From: Stercorarius parasiticus
Lineage: Eukaryota; Chordata; Aves; Charadriiformes; Stercorariidae
DNA length: 64,000 nt
Assembly: GCA_013396915.1 (NCBI GenBank)
Contig: VWZL01000319.1
Location: 62,001 to 126,000 of the forward strand
Reading direction: 5' to 3'
In this document: positions 12,447-25,680 of the stretch, one piece after another
Layout: the number at the start of each line of letters is the position of its first letter
How positions within the stretch are numbered: position 1 is the stretch's first letter
Notes under the pieces: model-generated
What the model saw: only the letters and a program-made list of their open reading frames with translations
Told to the model about the DNA's origin: nothing
Database searches by the model: none
Made by a program: the position numbers and the translations under genes

Positions 12447-15400
12447 TCCCTACCAAGAACTGATGATTTTCACTGTGTATAATATGAGTGTGCACATACA
12501 TAGTAAAGATGTTAGTGGCACATGCTGGCACCAGTGCACAACATGAAAAGAGGATTATCTGAAACAAAAAACCTCAGCTACAAAAGGAAGTATGTATTTT
12601 GCTCATATTTTTGGTTTTGATAATTGAGATTTGTGTCATGGCTTTGTACAGCCCTTGGCATAGGGCGTTATGGAGTCTGAGAAGCCAATGAAGGTATTCA
12701 AAGGCACTAAAGTTGTATACCTCTCCAAAGCCACAGCAGAGGGATGAGTGCCAGAGAACCTCCTTTTCACAAACCCAGGATATCTTGGAAAGAGGAAAGC
12801 TAGCACTTTCTCTTAATTAAAGCTTTGTATTAGAGACATGAAATGAACTTCAGGCAATCATTGAAAATTGAGTCAATACAGCCAATAGTTTCTAGGCCTC
12901 TGTCTCTAAAATTCATTGCAAATGAGACACCTATGGCTGGTCAGATTAAAACCTCTCTAGACACCTTGGAATATGTTGATGAGTGGCTTGGTTTAGTTGT
13001 CTAAACAAATGCTGGTATTGTCATTTCACACACTGGTGCATCCAAGATATGTACATGGGATGGTAGGTGGGACATGGGGTGCTTGTGAGACTTGTGCTCT
13101 TCTAAGTATCATCTGAAGGCTATGTAAGGGAGAATTATGAAAGATAGTGGGCAGTACAGACAAGTTAGCTTGTTTGCAATCTTAACCTTTTCATTTTCTG
13201 ACATTGTAATCTCAATAGTACTTCTAACTTAAAGAAAAAAAAAAGACATGAAGTCAAACAAAAAAGCACCTATGATTTAATCTTTATTGACTGAAGGAGG
13301 CAAAAAAAGAGATGAGAGCTATCCAGTCTATCTCCTTGTAATATCATCCATTGTCCAGGAATATCATTTAGCTTAAGGAGAAGGATGTGTGTAGCAAGAG
13401 GCATGAAGAAGGGGAATCTGATGCAGACACAGCAATATGTTGTGTGGAAATGTGAGCAAGAAATGAGAGGTGGTTGGAAGAGAGATGGGCAGTTAACGGT
13501 AAGTGGGCCTTCATGAGTGATGTTTGTTGACAGCATGCCCACTGATCTGAACATATATGGTTTTATTTATTTTAAAAAAGCGTGCTTGGACTAAGAGTTG
13601 CAATAGTAAAGGCATTTTTAATACGTCAGCTTTTTTTTCCCCTCTCTGACTGTATCGTTACCTTGATAAGTTCTCCATCATGAATAGATTCATTGCCTTC
13701 TCTTAGACTTCCATTTGCCAGGGATTTTTAGGGGCAGGTATATTCATAACTGTCTGAATGAACCGAATACATAATAGAATTGGTTTTAAAAAGCATAAAG
13801 AGTAGCTTTCCACCTAAAGTTACATAAAGGAGTCTTCATTGTTTATTTTTTATTGACTTACTAAATTAACAGGATTATTTAAATTTCTTATTAGACAAAA
13901 AACCTTAAACTTTTGAGGCTTCAGGCAATTTTTCCAGGAGCTTGTAAATGTTGCAGAGAAACATTTCGGTTTATTTTAGCAGGAACTTTTCCTTGATGTC
14001 AATTCAGCCCTGAAAATGAAGAATTAGACAGTCATTGATGTATCTGGTTGTATTCCTGTGTTGAGAGGTTTACTAGAGCTGATTGTGTGAGCGTGTGTTG
14101 GAAAGAAGCTCTATTTTCCCTTTAATCAATATTACAGAGCCTTTCCATATAAAGAAGTTAATATACATTAATTACACTTCATGACGCTTTTGAAATATCA
14201 ATCTGAGAAGTGATATTACACCACACACATAGCCCGCCCCCCTCCCAAATCACAATGTTTTTCTCAAGCTACAGAATAGTGAAGTGGCAACACTGGGATA
14301 TTAACAGAAGATAAAACTGTGCATTTCTGTTCTCTGTTTCTAAAACTAATAGGAAAGCCAAGTTTGCGGGAAATCTATGATGTTTACACAACTGGCACAA
14401 GATTTTATAGAAGGAATTTCTCCTTTGAAAAATTTAGGATCTCCTTGCTGCAGATGTTTTCCGCAGAAAGCACTGTGGATAGGAAGCTTAGTTAAGTGTG
14501 TAATAATGTTTTGTAGACTCTCAAAAAGCAGAAATAAACACATACATCAATCAGGTACTCTTTTCATGAGGCAAACCTTGGAGCCTTTTACTATATAAGC
14601 TTATTTCTGCTCTTAACAGGTCCTTGACTTTTAGGATAGTTTAAGGGTTATTTTATCCATAGCAACAGAAAGAAACTTTAACACAAGGATGAAGACAGAA
14701 GTCTCTTGTGCATGGTAAAGTACATGCTGTTCCTTTGCAGTACAAGAAGCGTAGCATGGTCGTGAGTCATGACTACAGACCTGAGCCATGTGCTGCATAA
14801 TGCTTGCTTCTTGTTTCCTGCAACTCCCTGGTTAGAAAGTACTTAAGAAAGCAACTCAGACTGGTCCTCCAATTCGATAAATATTTGGTTTTGGATACAT
14901 AACAGAAAATGTACATTCAGTTTGAAAATGTTAATGGGAAGCAACTACTTAATTAATTACATAATCATCAATAAGTGATTGGTAACTCTCTGCTGCTAAT
15001 GGTGCTTTTAGTATTCATCTTGCACATAGAGCAGTACTGGATTAGGTACAGCAGAATGTTTTTAATGGCTTCATCAACTTCAGTGAACAGAATTTTCTGT
15101 GTAGAAATTCTGAACCTTCAAAAGTGAGAACTTGAACTACGTAAGACATTATTAACTCTCAGAATACTTCAAAAGGAATAAAAGGGAAAAAATCAAGATA
15201 ATAAAAAGGTGTTAATTAGAAAATTATTCAGGTACCAAGAATCAAAGCTTGGGCAAACTTCAGCCTAAATAAAGTGTAAAGTGAATTCTGCTTTTCTGGA
15301 AATACATTAAAATGTTTCCATAATCATTCTAAATTAACAGAAATATAAATAATCATATGGAGTAAAAACCATTATCATGTCCTTCATGTATTGCACATGT

Positions 15401-16381
15401 GAATGCCAAACCAATTTAACGTGTGATTGTAAGCAGAGAAAACCATACATAAAATAACTGAGAAGTATTATTTCCATGGATTATGCTTTTCCATCCATAG
15501 GGTGGGTTACACTTTTCTTGCTACTACATAATTATTAATCTTGTGACACAGAAAGAAGATGGTTTAATTCTCCATTAATTACTATCTCTCTCTGCCTGAG
15601 TCAGAGCCTCTGCAACCTATAATATAGAAAGCAATGTTTTGTCTTTTAGCTAATGGAGAAGAATTATAAAACTTAAGGTATATGACTAATCATATAAAGC
15701 AGTATGAGACTACAAATATTGAAAACAACCCACAGTCAATGCTGTGGTTGAAATGCATATTCTTAGTGAAAGCAAATAAGAAGGGCTGAGAAATTGGAAT
15801 CTATTTCCAGAAATAATAGCTAGAAAACTCATAAGGAGAAGGGAAACTCCTTTACATTTTTTGTGCACATATCCCTGCCTGTCATCATGGTATTGTCTTC
15901 CATTTCAAGACAGACTGTAGAAACTGCAAAAATAGTAAACCCATTTTAAAGTGAGAATGATGTTTCAGAAAGGGTAGAAACCCCCTGATCTGATTTCCAT
16001 GGCTACATGATTTTTCCAATCGGAGCTAAAACTACAAAGAAGCCCAGGAATATATGTTTCTGTTTGGTGATGCAACTGAGTCTTTATACTGCACAAAAGT
16101 AACAGATACACTTTCCTGAATACAAAAATATTCAGGTGTTTTATGGGAAATTTTTGAGGACTGCTGTGACCTAAAAAGAAAAATGTAAATTATTGCATAG
16201 AGATTACAATTCCTCATTTTGTTACTGAAGACTTTGAGGAATGTCTGTAAAAGTCACAAATTGATTCTTCATAAGTTCTAAAGATTTGAAGGTGTGTGGC
16301 TGATCTTAGTGATGTTTATTTTGAAGAGTAACTTTACACTGAGAAATGACAGCATTAACAACATAAATGGCTTGTGAATGG
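12447..16381. other. AT-rich non-coding DNA, no gene seen
   Basis: No exon-like frame or RNA gene is recognised. Openings of 60-94 codons (for example 13270-13554 minus) look like chance. The part from 14090 to 15000 contains many TAATTA-type blocks in otherwise complex text and could include regulatory DNA, but nothing here decides it. Confidence 0.65.
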
Positions 16382-17080
16382 CTTGAGAGCAGCCCTTAGG
16401 AGAAGGGCTTGGGGGTGCTGGTGGACGAGAAGCTCAACATGAACCGGCATGCGCACTTGCAACCCAGAAAGCCAACCGCATCCTGGGCTGCATCAAAAGA
16501 AGCATGGCCAGCAGGTCGATGGAGGTGATTCTACCCCTCTACTCTGCTCTGGTGAGACCCCATCTGGAGTACTGTGTCCAACTCTGAAGTCCTCAGCACA
16601 AGAAGGACATGGACCTTGGAATGGGTCCAGCGGAGGGCCACGAAGATGATCAGAGGGCTGGAGCACCTCTCCTATGGAGGACAGGCTGAGAGAGTTGGGG
16701 TTGTTCAACCTGGAGAAGAGAAGGCTCCAAGGAGACCTTATAGCTGCCTTCCAGTACCTGAAGGGGGCCTACAGGAGAGATGGGGTGGGACTCTTTATGA
16801 GGGAATGTAAGGATAGGATGAGGGGTAACGGTTTCAAACTGAGAGAAGGTAAATTTAGATTAGATATTAGGAAGAAATTCTTCGCCATGAGGGTGGTGAG
16901 GTGGTGGAACAGGTTTCCCAGAGAAGCTGTCGATGCCCATTCCCTGCAAGTGTTCAAGGCCAGGTTGGATGGGGCTTTGAGCAACCTGATCTAGTGGGGG
17001 GTGTCCCTGCCCATGTCAGGGGGGTTGGAACTAGATGATCTTTAAGGTCCCTTCCAACCCAAACCATTCTATGATTCTAT
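16382..17080 (+). mobile_element. CR1 retrotransposon, 5'-truncated, well preserved 3' part
   Basis: This plus-strand CR1 copy of about 700 bp runs from inside ORF2 ([12 protein letters not shown], about 16407) through the C-terminal region to the 3' end, where the 'gatctttaaggtcccttccaaccc' block is followed by ATTCTATGATTCTAT. The ORF2 text is recognisable in pieces: '[20 protein letters not shown]', '[20 protein letters not shown]' and '[20 protein letters not shown]' in the frame 16674-16994. It is broken by a lost base near 16450, a TGA in place of a tryptophan codon near 16585 and an extra base near 16676. A short repeat (atggcttg) lies just before the left edge. The clean text suggests a fairly young copy for this window, but it is dead. 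Confidence 0.96.
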
Positions 17081-18544
17081 AAACAAATCTGAGTGATTCG
17101 CGTAGCTGTAACATGTTGCTGCTTAGTTCATGAAATACACAAAGCAGCTACATATTTCCTCTTACATCAGATTATACTGGCTTTACTGAAAACACATCTT
17201 TTGTTGTGTAGTGAAGATAAAAAATACAAACACAATAAAATATTTCCCTTTCAACTTTGATATTCTCCTGTTATGTCAAAAGTAAAAACTGCACTTCTCT
17301 TTATAAATTATGGATTTGTCTTTTCTTTCTTGTATGCCTGTGCTCATGCAACTGAAAGATGTAAAATGTTGACAGTCAATAGCTTCACATTCCAAGACTA
17401 TTATTTAAACTCTGTACTAGGTCTTCAACTGACATTCATCTGATAAAATACAGGAAGCAAGCAGAGCTACAATGAGTTACTTTAGAAAAATATTTGAATG
17501 CATGTTTTTGAACACTTTCATTGGGTTAATTTAAGCAGCACAGTGACCAGCAACTTGATTCAATTTCTCATACATAGACTTACAGTGCTCATAGATCCCG
17601 TGTCATATTTGCCAGCATCATGTGGATGTGCTGCATAACTGGGGCATTTCAAGTGGCCTTAGTCATTTTTGGGTGACTGAACTGAGCCCTAACTCTACAA
17701 AAACAAGGCATCTATGGACCAATTTGCTGCCATATGGAGGTACCTAGTGCTGTCTCGGATGTCTGACAGTATCCTGTCCCGTCCTCTGCTGCTACTCCAG
17801 AAGATTACAGGTCTATCGTTGGTCTTGTTCTGTCAGCCACCTGAGGATATCCTAAATGGTGTGTCAGTGTCACTAGACACCTATGTTGATTTAAGTGAAT
17901 GTTAATCTAATCTACATTAACTAGCTTTACTTCTTTTATAGACAGTGCAGACATAGGTAATTCCAGATGTCTACTCATCCCATCTAAAGATACATAGTGA
18001 AGAACAGTGAATTAATTTCAGAATTTTTTTTTTCAATGGAGGGTGTTTAAATGACATAATAAAACCAGATAAATATTTTTTTGTGTGTACAAAGTTAGAT
18101 GGAGTTTCATTTTAAAAGTTTATTCTGTCCCAACGGATGCTCTTGTAAGCTACATCATACGAAAATTCAGTATTAACTGATAGAATTTACAAGTATCATT
18201 TAAGTTAATGGAGAATTGGCATTTCACACCTGCCAAGGATTTCTTCTATAAAATTATTAAAAGTTCCCTTTTTTTTTTGATCCCTTATAATTTGGTTATA
18301 ATCTCTTGGATCATTCTATACAATCCTTTCACTCTTTTCTGTTACGTTTTATACATGTACCCAGTCACTACTGCTCTGTCATCCTCAAAGGAGAGTGTCT
18401 GTCTTATTTTGTCTGAAATACAGTATTAAATGCACAATAAAACATACATACATAGATAACACTTGCCAGTATGTATAGACGATAGCTAGTGATATACCTT
18501 ATTCATATTTTATTTTTTTCTCATCCTTTATGGCTTCCCTGACC
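17081..18544. other. AT-rich non-coding DNA, no gene seen
   Basis: No gene, repeat family or RNA is recognised. A pyrimidine tract followed by TAG at 18555-18575 resembles a plus-strand splice acceptor, but the sequence after it has early stops in the frames examined and no matching donor. Confidence 0.65.
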
Positions 18545-18913
18545 CTAATAATTCCTTTTTTTTTCTTTGTAGAAGTCTAGAAAGAACTCAGTCTTTTCTA
18601 AGTAGGTGGCTGCAGGATGACATACATGCAGTTGCTCCATTGCCATATGGATCACATGTATTTCCCTCCTAGTCTGGGCTGTTAACTTTTTCCATCCTGT
18701 CTCAGTGCATTGATCCTGCATTAGTTCTTCAATACCCACAAAGATCTGTAGGTGCCACTGTTTTTTTAAATCCTCCACCTTTTATTGAATATCAGTTTGC
18801 CCGTTTGCATTTCTTTGTGTCAGTTTGTATTTGGGTTTTTTTTGTTCCTCAGGTGAATTAGGTGGTTTTACTGCAGATTGAATTCTCTTATCCTGTACAG
18901 ACTGATGAGGTCT
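18545..18913 (-). pseudogene. Orphan reading frame with one internal stop, possible decayed exon or retrocopy
   Basis: On the minus strand one frame stays open from 18913 to 18545, 123 codons, apart from a single TAA at 18782-18784. The upstream part reads a charged, proline-containing stretch (VKPPNSPEEQKKPKYK). The downstream part reads a helical-looking stretch (KVEDLKKQWHLQIF... GIEELMQ... FFLDFYKEKK). Several in-frame charged heptad-like segments make it look more protein-like than the other openings in this AT-rich DNA. I do not recognise the protein. There is no poly(A) tract or clear splice pair at its edges, so I cannot say whether it is an old exon, a retrocopy, part of a transposon, or chance. 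Confidence 0.28.
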
Positions 18914-19677
18914 TTACTTAGTTTATTGAAAGTAATTTCTTATTTACTATCATTGGAATTTTTTCAAGTACAGGCTTCACAGGATCTTAATAACGACTAC
19001 TACGAGCCAGAGCTGTGTTATTAAATAATCTATGATTTAAGTATTAAAAACTATTTGGGTGTTTATCTGCTGCTTAAATCTATGGGAACTTGGTGCCAAA
19101 ATGCCTTTGCAAATTTTGACCTGCACTGTGTTGCATTATTTCTCTGTGCTCTTAGTATTTTCACAGTTGAACGATCTAATTGTTTTTATTGCTGTATTGG
19201 GTATTCTGTTTATACCTGCAATCCGTAATCCCAGTCATTAGCTATGCTATTATAGAAAACCATATGTCATTTGGCTGCTGAATACTTTCTTTACACCAGG
19301 TCTTGGTCTAATATTTTATCATTTATTTATGGCTTTTGAAAGTTTGCAGGCAGCTTCATGTAATGGTGTTCTTTCTTACAAAAACAGAAATGTATTCATA
19401 TGCTAACTGGTCAGTGTCCTAAACCAAAGAAACAACAGCAGCAGCAACAAAAAGTATTTTCTAAAGAACTTTCTGGACAACTGCTAAACTTTCCAAGGAA
19501 ATACCAGGATCTTTCTGTCCCCAATGACCTGCGGTTATTAGAATATTCATTAGCTCTACCTACTTGTCAGCTCTAAACTGAGACACTTTAAGTAAGTGTA
19601 GTCACCACAGATTCCCCATATAATCAATGGAGGGATGCATAGACAGTGAGACGGTGTCAGAGGACAAGAGTCAGAGA

Positions 19678-19699
19678 TCTACGAGAGATCTCTCGTAGA
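19678..19699. repeat. 22-bp perfect palindrome
   Basis: The arm tctacgagaga at 19678-19688 is followed directly by its exact reverse complement at 19689-19699, with no spacer. The centre is agatct. Each arm carries one CpG. The symmetry stops at the next base on both sides. A perfect dyad this long is unusual by chance in a window of this size. It could be a binding site for a dimeric protein or the footprint of a repair event; no function is shown. Confidence 0.9.
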
Positions 19700-20353
19700 G
19701 GGTTTATTTTTGACTTCACCAAAAGTCTAATAATTTCAATGGCAACCAGTGCGGCAGTTGAACATATAATAATAACTGGGATGCTACCCAGAGGCTCCTT
19801 AATCAGTCTGACCTTTACCTCTATTTTTGAGAATCCAGTTGTTAAATATTATCTCTCTGACTATATACATGAATATATGTAAAATATGTATGAATATATG
19901 TAAAATTTCATGTTTATTGGAACTATCCATACAAATTTCATAATGAGGGACATGTCTGGAGGTTTTCAGGTTTTTTGTTTTTGTTTTTGCTAGCACTGTC
20001 TATATTTACCAGCGTCTTATCAAAGAATGGGAGTCAAGGAGAGTTTCGAAAAGAGATTGAAAATTTGAGACCTATTTAAAACCAGGATGTGAAATTTTTC
20101 CTTTTATATAGACTTTATAACATAATGTACTTCCCAAGCCAGTGTCATAGCACTGTCATAGGGCATAGACTTTACCACTGATTATTTGCCATGGGGTCAT
20201 TTGATAATGGTGGTTTTAATCAGATGTGTTTTATTTTATGTTAAAAAGGAGAACAACAGACTATGCAAGCTAAACACTGTAAATTCAAAAGCTGTTTGGA
20301 TTTCAAGGCTTAAGAGGAAAACCAGTATTATCAGCTAAACCAATACATTTAAC

Positions 20354-20396
20354 CACAGGTAAATACTTAAACCAATCACAGGTAAATACTTAAAAC
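20354..20396. repeat. Short tandem duplication, about 23-bp unit
   Basis: The text cacaggtaaatacttaaa begins at 20354 and again at 20377, giving two nearly perfect adjacent copies of a 23-base unit. This is a simple slippage-type duplication. Confidence 0.85.
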
Positions 20397-23300
20397 TATG
20401 TTTTTATTATTACAAAGTATTATAAAAAAGCATTTTCCAAACATCCTATTCCTTAAAAAAATTATATTAGTGTACGGTTTTCTAGAAAGTAAAAGTAACA
20501 AATATGGAAAACAAGTCTGTACATACATGCACATCAATTAGGCAGATACTGGAAACTTTTAAATATTGCAATATATTTATTGCTGAATTAGTTCCATGTG
20601 GAAATAAAAATCTTTCTTTTTCTTCCTGTCCTTATGCCCAACTCCTCTGTTTCTTTCTTCTCTGACTTTAAGAGAAGAAAAAAAATATCAATATGCATAA
20701 GGTGTGTTCTGTGCCCCATCCTCTGCCTCTCATGTGAGTTTTAAGCAGTGGGCAAAGCCCCCCTCCAACCTCCTCCAATACACTGGGACAGTGTATTCCT
20801 GCAAATACAGGTCCCTGGGGTTTCCTGTACTTGTTCTTGTAAAGAGAGGGGATGACAGAGGAAAGGCAAGGAAAGGAGGGATTGTTGTGTGATTAGGTGT
20901 TAGCATTGAGTTATGTCACTCATTCTCCCGGTGCAAACGGACTGCAACAGTTTCAGGACTTACTGTCACTGCATTTCCTCATAAGGAGCATCTTCGTGAC
21001 CTCTGTAGAAGTCCTAATTTCCTCTAAACTTAGAACTAGGGTTTGCTGAAGCATTTTGCGCTAAAAATACCCAGTGGGAAAATGGGAAATAAAAATTATC
21101 TCATAACTATATGTTTGAATAGTATTTTGAGTTCAAAAGAATCAAAGCGAACAATTAAACAGAGCTGGAGTTTTGAAAACAAGATTTCTGATAACTGAAG
21201 AATTTAGAATGAAAACAGTCATTTCAGTATGTCCAAACTCACTTTGATCAAAGCGGCGAAATTTTGTTTCAGCATTCCTATTTACAAATTTCTGGAATGC
21301 TCCAGTTCCTAAAACAATCGATACATAGACTTGCTGTGCCTAAAGGTCAAATTGATCTCAAAATCTCCAGGGAAAAGAAAATACAGCTTTTTACATTAAT
21401 TTTGAATTACAAAGTTCACTTTCAAGTATTCAATTTCTGTAGGAGAACTTGCTATCTGAAGGAAGTGAATCATATTCTGGACGTACATAAAGATCAGTAG
21501 TACCACTTTTAATCAAACTTCAGAGCACTTAAATAGGTCAATGAAGATAACTTTTGACTGTATCACACACTTAAGTTGTTCCTAAAATAGGTGCTGAAGA
21601 GTTATATTCGTACCACCCTAGAAGATGCCAAAGTTATGTGTGTAACTATCCAAAATGTGGCTTATGATATCTTCAGATACTTTATTCATAAAGGAAAAAG
21701 TTGTGGCCACAGAAGGGAAAAGCAGTTGCATGATTTCAGTGACATGGAGGCTGAAGCCGTGACCCAAGGGTCAGGCAGGAGCTGCTGTTTAAGTGGGATG
21801 AACGCATTTAGTAGCGCTGGAGAGTTTCCCAAGAGAAGTTTAGAGAGAAGTTCTACCTTGGGTTTGGGAAAAACAGAACAATCCATTGAAAAGTACCAGT
21901 TCCAACAAAAAATAATTTGTCAAAAAAACACTTGTAAACAGACACCCAGCAGTGCGGTAATCTGAGAAATATATGATGCCTTAAAAATGAGACGGTAAGA
22001 TCCCTAGGTAGCATCTGTCTTCAAAATCTTCCACCTGCACCTCTGAGCATGTGAAAAGTGCAAGTGCTATGTTAGACACTGAACATTTCTAACTACCAGC
22101 AAACCCTTACATTTATAATGCCACTTATCTTCTTAGGCTGACTGTAGAGAATGGAATAAGCACTGCGACTCAGAGGAATACATTTTTAACTGTGCTCACT
22201 ATATACGCATTTTGAGAAATAGCCATACTATATGGCTAAATTCTGAAATACTGGTATAAACATTCAAAAGTACCAACACAGGAAAAAGAAAATCTTGCTA
22301 CAATATTTCTTCTGTTTAGTTTTTTATATACTTTTAATTGAAAATAAGAGGCTTATTCAACTTCTGTACCTAGGCAGGGCAGACTTAGGAACACACATGT
22401 AGGAGTGCCTGTATGACTGCATTGTACTAATTCAAAATATGTCTTAGAATAATGACTTTTGCAAGTCTTTTTAAAGGAGAAGTCCATTTGGGTCAGCTTT
22501 CCCCTGATTTTCTTTGATTGGAGAGAAATACATACCACCATTTCATGTTCTAACAAAAGAAACAACAACAGCTGAGCTGTGGCACAGTCACCGCATGTTT
22601 TTAAGCTACTGAGAACTCTAAAAAACCCACAGCAACAAAAATGATAATAACACGACTGAGGGTCCAGATCCCAAAGGCAGATTAAGACCAAGCACTATGA
22701 AATGTGGAGGTGGCCACCCAGCTAAACAGGGCATGGCAGGCTGCCCTACGCTGAATAGTGTGGATGAGAGATATTATATCATTAAGCCTGGGGCAAGAGA
22801 TGGCTTCTTGGAGCAGATGCATTTAAGAGTGTAGAAGCAGCCAAAGAGTCTTCACTCGTGTTGTTTCCCACAGAACAAGGAGGTTTTTCTTTTCTGTGAA
22901 TGAGCACACATGCCATTTTGGCATATGTGGTGGCCCAATATCGAACATCAGCTCCTTATATAAGATCCTGGAAGAAATTATAGTAACCTGAGGAAGGCAG
23001 ATCCTGTTCCCCTTGTATAACAAGAGAGGTCCTTATTTCAGTATGCCGTGTTTCTAACAGTAGAGCAAAAATTTGCTGGAATCATAAAATATCATCATGA
23101 TAACTTTTAAAGTATCTGGGCTTATTTTTTTCTAGTACCATATTGCCTAATTGAAAAAAAAATAATCTCCATTTTGCAGGGTTTTTCTTCTAATCTTTTA
23201 TTTTTTAAAGAGCTCATGAACATGATGAGGTACTCCAGGGAATGAGTTATGATTATGAACTAATAATGAAATGTCTAGGAGGTTGCTGGCATTCTGTCTT

Positions 23301-25601
23301 CTGCTTTATATCTAATAATCACTAGTATATGCCGCCAGAATACCATAATGCACACCCTGTTGTGCCATTCTGCTTGAACATTAAAAGCAACACAAATATA
23401 CAACAAAAGGAAAACAAAAGACAATAAACTGTCAGCCACCCCCACCTCCCAACCCCAAACCTCAGAAAATGCAAGTCTCCAAAACATTAAAAAAACCCAA
23501 GAAAATAATTATTCCTTTTCTTCAGAATAATGACCTCCCTTGTGACTCTAAAATGAGAGAAGTAACAAATACTCTTTCTGTTGATTGAAGAGTGTCTAGT
23601 GAAGTGTCTTAGAGAAGTGTTACCAGAGTGCAGGACTGTAGAAAGCAACTTTATTTCATTGATATCCTGTGGAGTAAAGCAGAAAATCCCCTCAATGTTT
23701 TAAAGGCAGTTTGGGCCATAACACCCAATAACATCTTTCCCAATTATTAGTTAGCATTTATCACTGCTATATACATTTTTCCTTTGCATTTCAACAGACA
23801 AAGAGACAGGCACATATGCAAATCTGTTTTCTTACAGATTGCAGAGAAATGGCTGCAATTGTGTATTGGTTTTATTTCTTGAAATTTTAAAAATGCATCG
23901 GGGCAAAAAATGTTACTATTATTATTTATGTTTCTCAGGATTCAGGAACAAGTGGTTCAGAGTTGGACACAGAGGTCGAGCTGAGTAAGCAAAAGATTGT
24001 CTTCAGTTTCAACTTCTGAGTAGTAAGTTTTAATGAAATCACTAACTCTGAAAAATAAGGGAAAGTAATCACTGAGAGAAAGCTATTCAAAAATCACCTA
24101 AAGGACTTAAATAATTCCCTTATATCAGCTTCCCCAATTAACTTGATTTGGGTCAGATATTCAGCTGTTATTGGTTTGCTTCTTGACCATGGAATATTTT
24201 AAAAATGATTTATGTGAGTAACATAGAGTTAGGCATTGTTTTTTAAAGATTTTTTTACAGATATTTCTACAGCCCCATTTCTTACAGTCTTATGTTTTGA
24301 TTTGGATGATTTCCATTTACTGTGAAAGTTAAGCATTGCATCTCACACTTTTATTTGGGACTTTGTGTCCGTTATCAGCATTTGCACATCATTCACATAA
24401 TCATTTAACATTGTGTTTTTCTGGCTTTCGAATGGTATTGAAAGAGCTGCATGAAGATTGAGACTTTTCCAACTGTAACAGTTTGACAAATGCTCCATTG
24501 CCAAGTTATCTTTCTCGTAATTAATGGCTTTATGACCATAGGTGAAATAGTTTATCTGGGTCTCTTTTCTCCTGCAAGTAAATTATAGGATTAATGTCTC
24601 CTAACTTTAAACTTCTTAAAGTTAGATCACTGGTCTATGTCTATCTAGACTCCTTCAAAGTCAGTGAAAACAGGCACCTTCAGAGAGTGAGTCATCCTAT
24701 TTTGTCATATATACCTATTTTGGGATGGTATGAGTGGCTCTTTAAAGGTGTTTATTCCTCTTTGCTGACTGGGGAGGGGGTTAAAAGTATGAGTGAATCT
24801 CACTCCAGATTAATTCAACATATAAAAAGATGCTCCTGTCCATATGTCTGAGAATGAAAACTGAGCCACAGTTTGTGTAAGATAAATATCAAGCTAAATA
24901 ATTATGTTTTATTAAAACATAAAAGTAAACCATGGTTTTTACTAGCTTAATAGCACTAGGAAAAAACAATAGCATATGTGACAGAATAATAAATACTGTA
25001 CGCATTATATAAAAAATTCTATATTTGTCTTGACAGTGCTAGCAATTTGTACTTTTCCAAAATTACCTACTTCTTTTTCAGTACTAGTGGACTGGAGGAT
25101 TTTGGTTCAGAACCATTGCATGACCTGTGAGCAAACATATTAAAAAAATGCATACACATACATACATGTGCACGCACATATTGTTTTCTTAATTAAGACG
25201 TTGGAAAGACTAATTCTTAACCTATTTTATACCCAGAGCATTGAAAGTAAATGCTTCCAAGTTCCAAGTAGGAAACATTACTTTTAGATGATAATGAAAG
25301 GAATTTTCTAAAGAATTATGGAATAAAGGCAGTATGCAATACAAATATAGCAAGGAAAACATCCTTGCATATAAATCATGTAGAAATAGTAGATAATATG
25401 GCAAAGCAGTGATATTTTGACTTTTAAGAGCCCAAAAGATATGCCGGACATATGCTCATTTCAGGGAATTGTATAGTTGGAATTATGCAGAAGATTTCAA
25501 GCAGCAGCAGGATCTGGCTTGTCTGATAGCTGTCAAGAAGATTAGTGGAAGCACCTATCAAGAAACAAACCCTATTGGATGCTTAAAAGACAGGTTGTAT
25601 T

Positions 25602-25602
25602 A

Positions 25603-25634
<32 letters not shown>

Positions 25635-25680
25635 ACCAACCAAAAAAAACCCAACCAAAACCCAACAACAAACAAGCAAA
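25602..25680. repeat. (AAAAC)n and A/C-rich low-complexity tract
   Basis: The tract starts as regular AAAAC pentamers and decays into mixed CCAA/AAAC text. Long openings on both strands across it (Lys/Gln-rich on plus, Phe/Val-rich on minus) come from the low complexity and are not genes. Confidence 0.9.

Larger units (their letters stand above)
18914..25601. other. AT-rich non-coding DNA, no gene seen
   Basis: Apart from the small palindrome and tandem duplication listed separately, nothing is recognised. The 124-codon opening at 21591-21965 (plus) has no known motif, no domain-like pattern and no neighbouring frame, and is treated as chance. The stretch 22690-22830 is somewhat GC-richer but matches no repeat that I know. 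Confidence 0.65.

Noticed and set aside
16449..16810. Several overlapping frames on both strands in the CR1 copy
   Set aside because: Shadow frames of the broken ORF2; the family reading moves between frames because of small indels.
18555..18580. Pyrimidine tract plus TAG resembling a splice acceptor on the plus strand
   Set aside because: No open exon follows and no donor is apparent; such tracts are common in this DNA.
21591..21965. 124-codon plus-strand frame
   Set aside because: No recognisable motif, no exon-like context, and length still plausible by chance in 64 kb over six frames.
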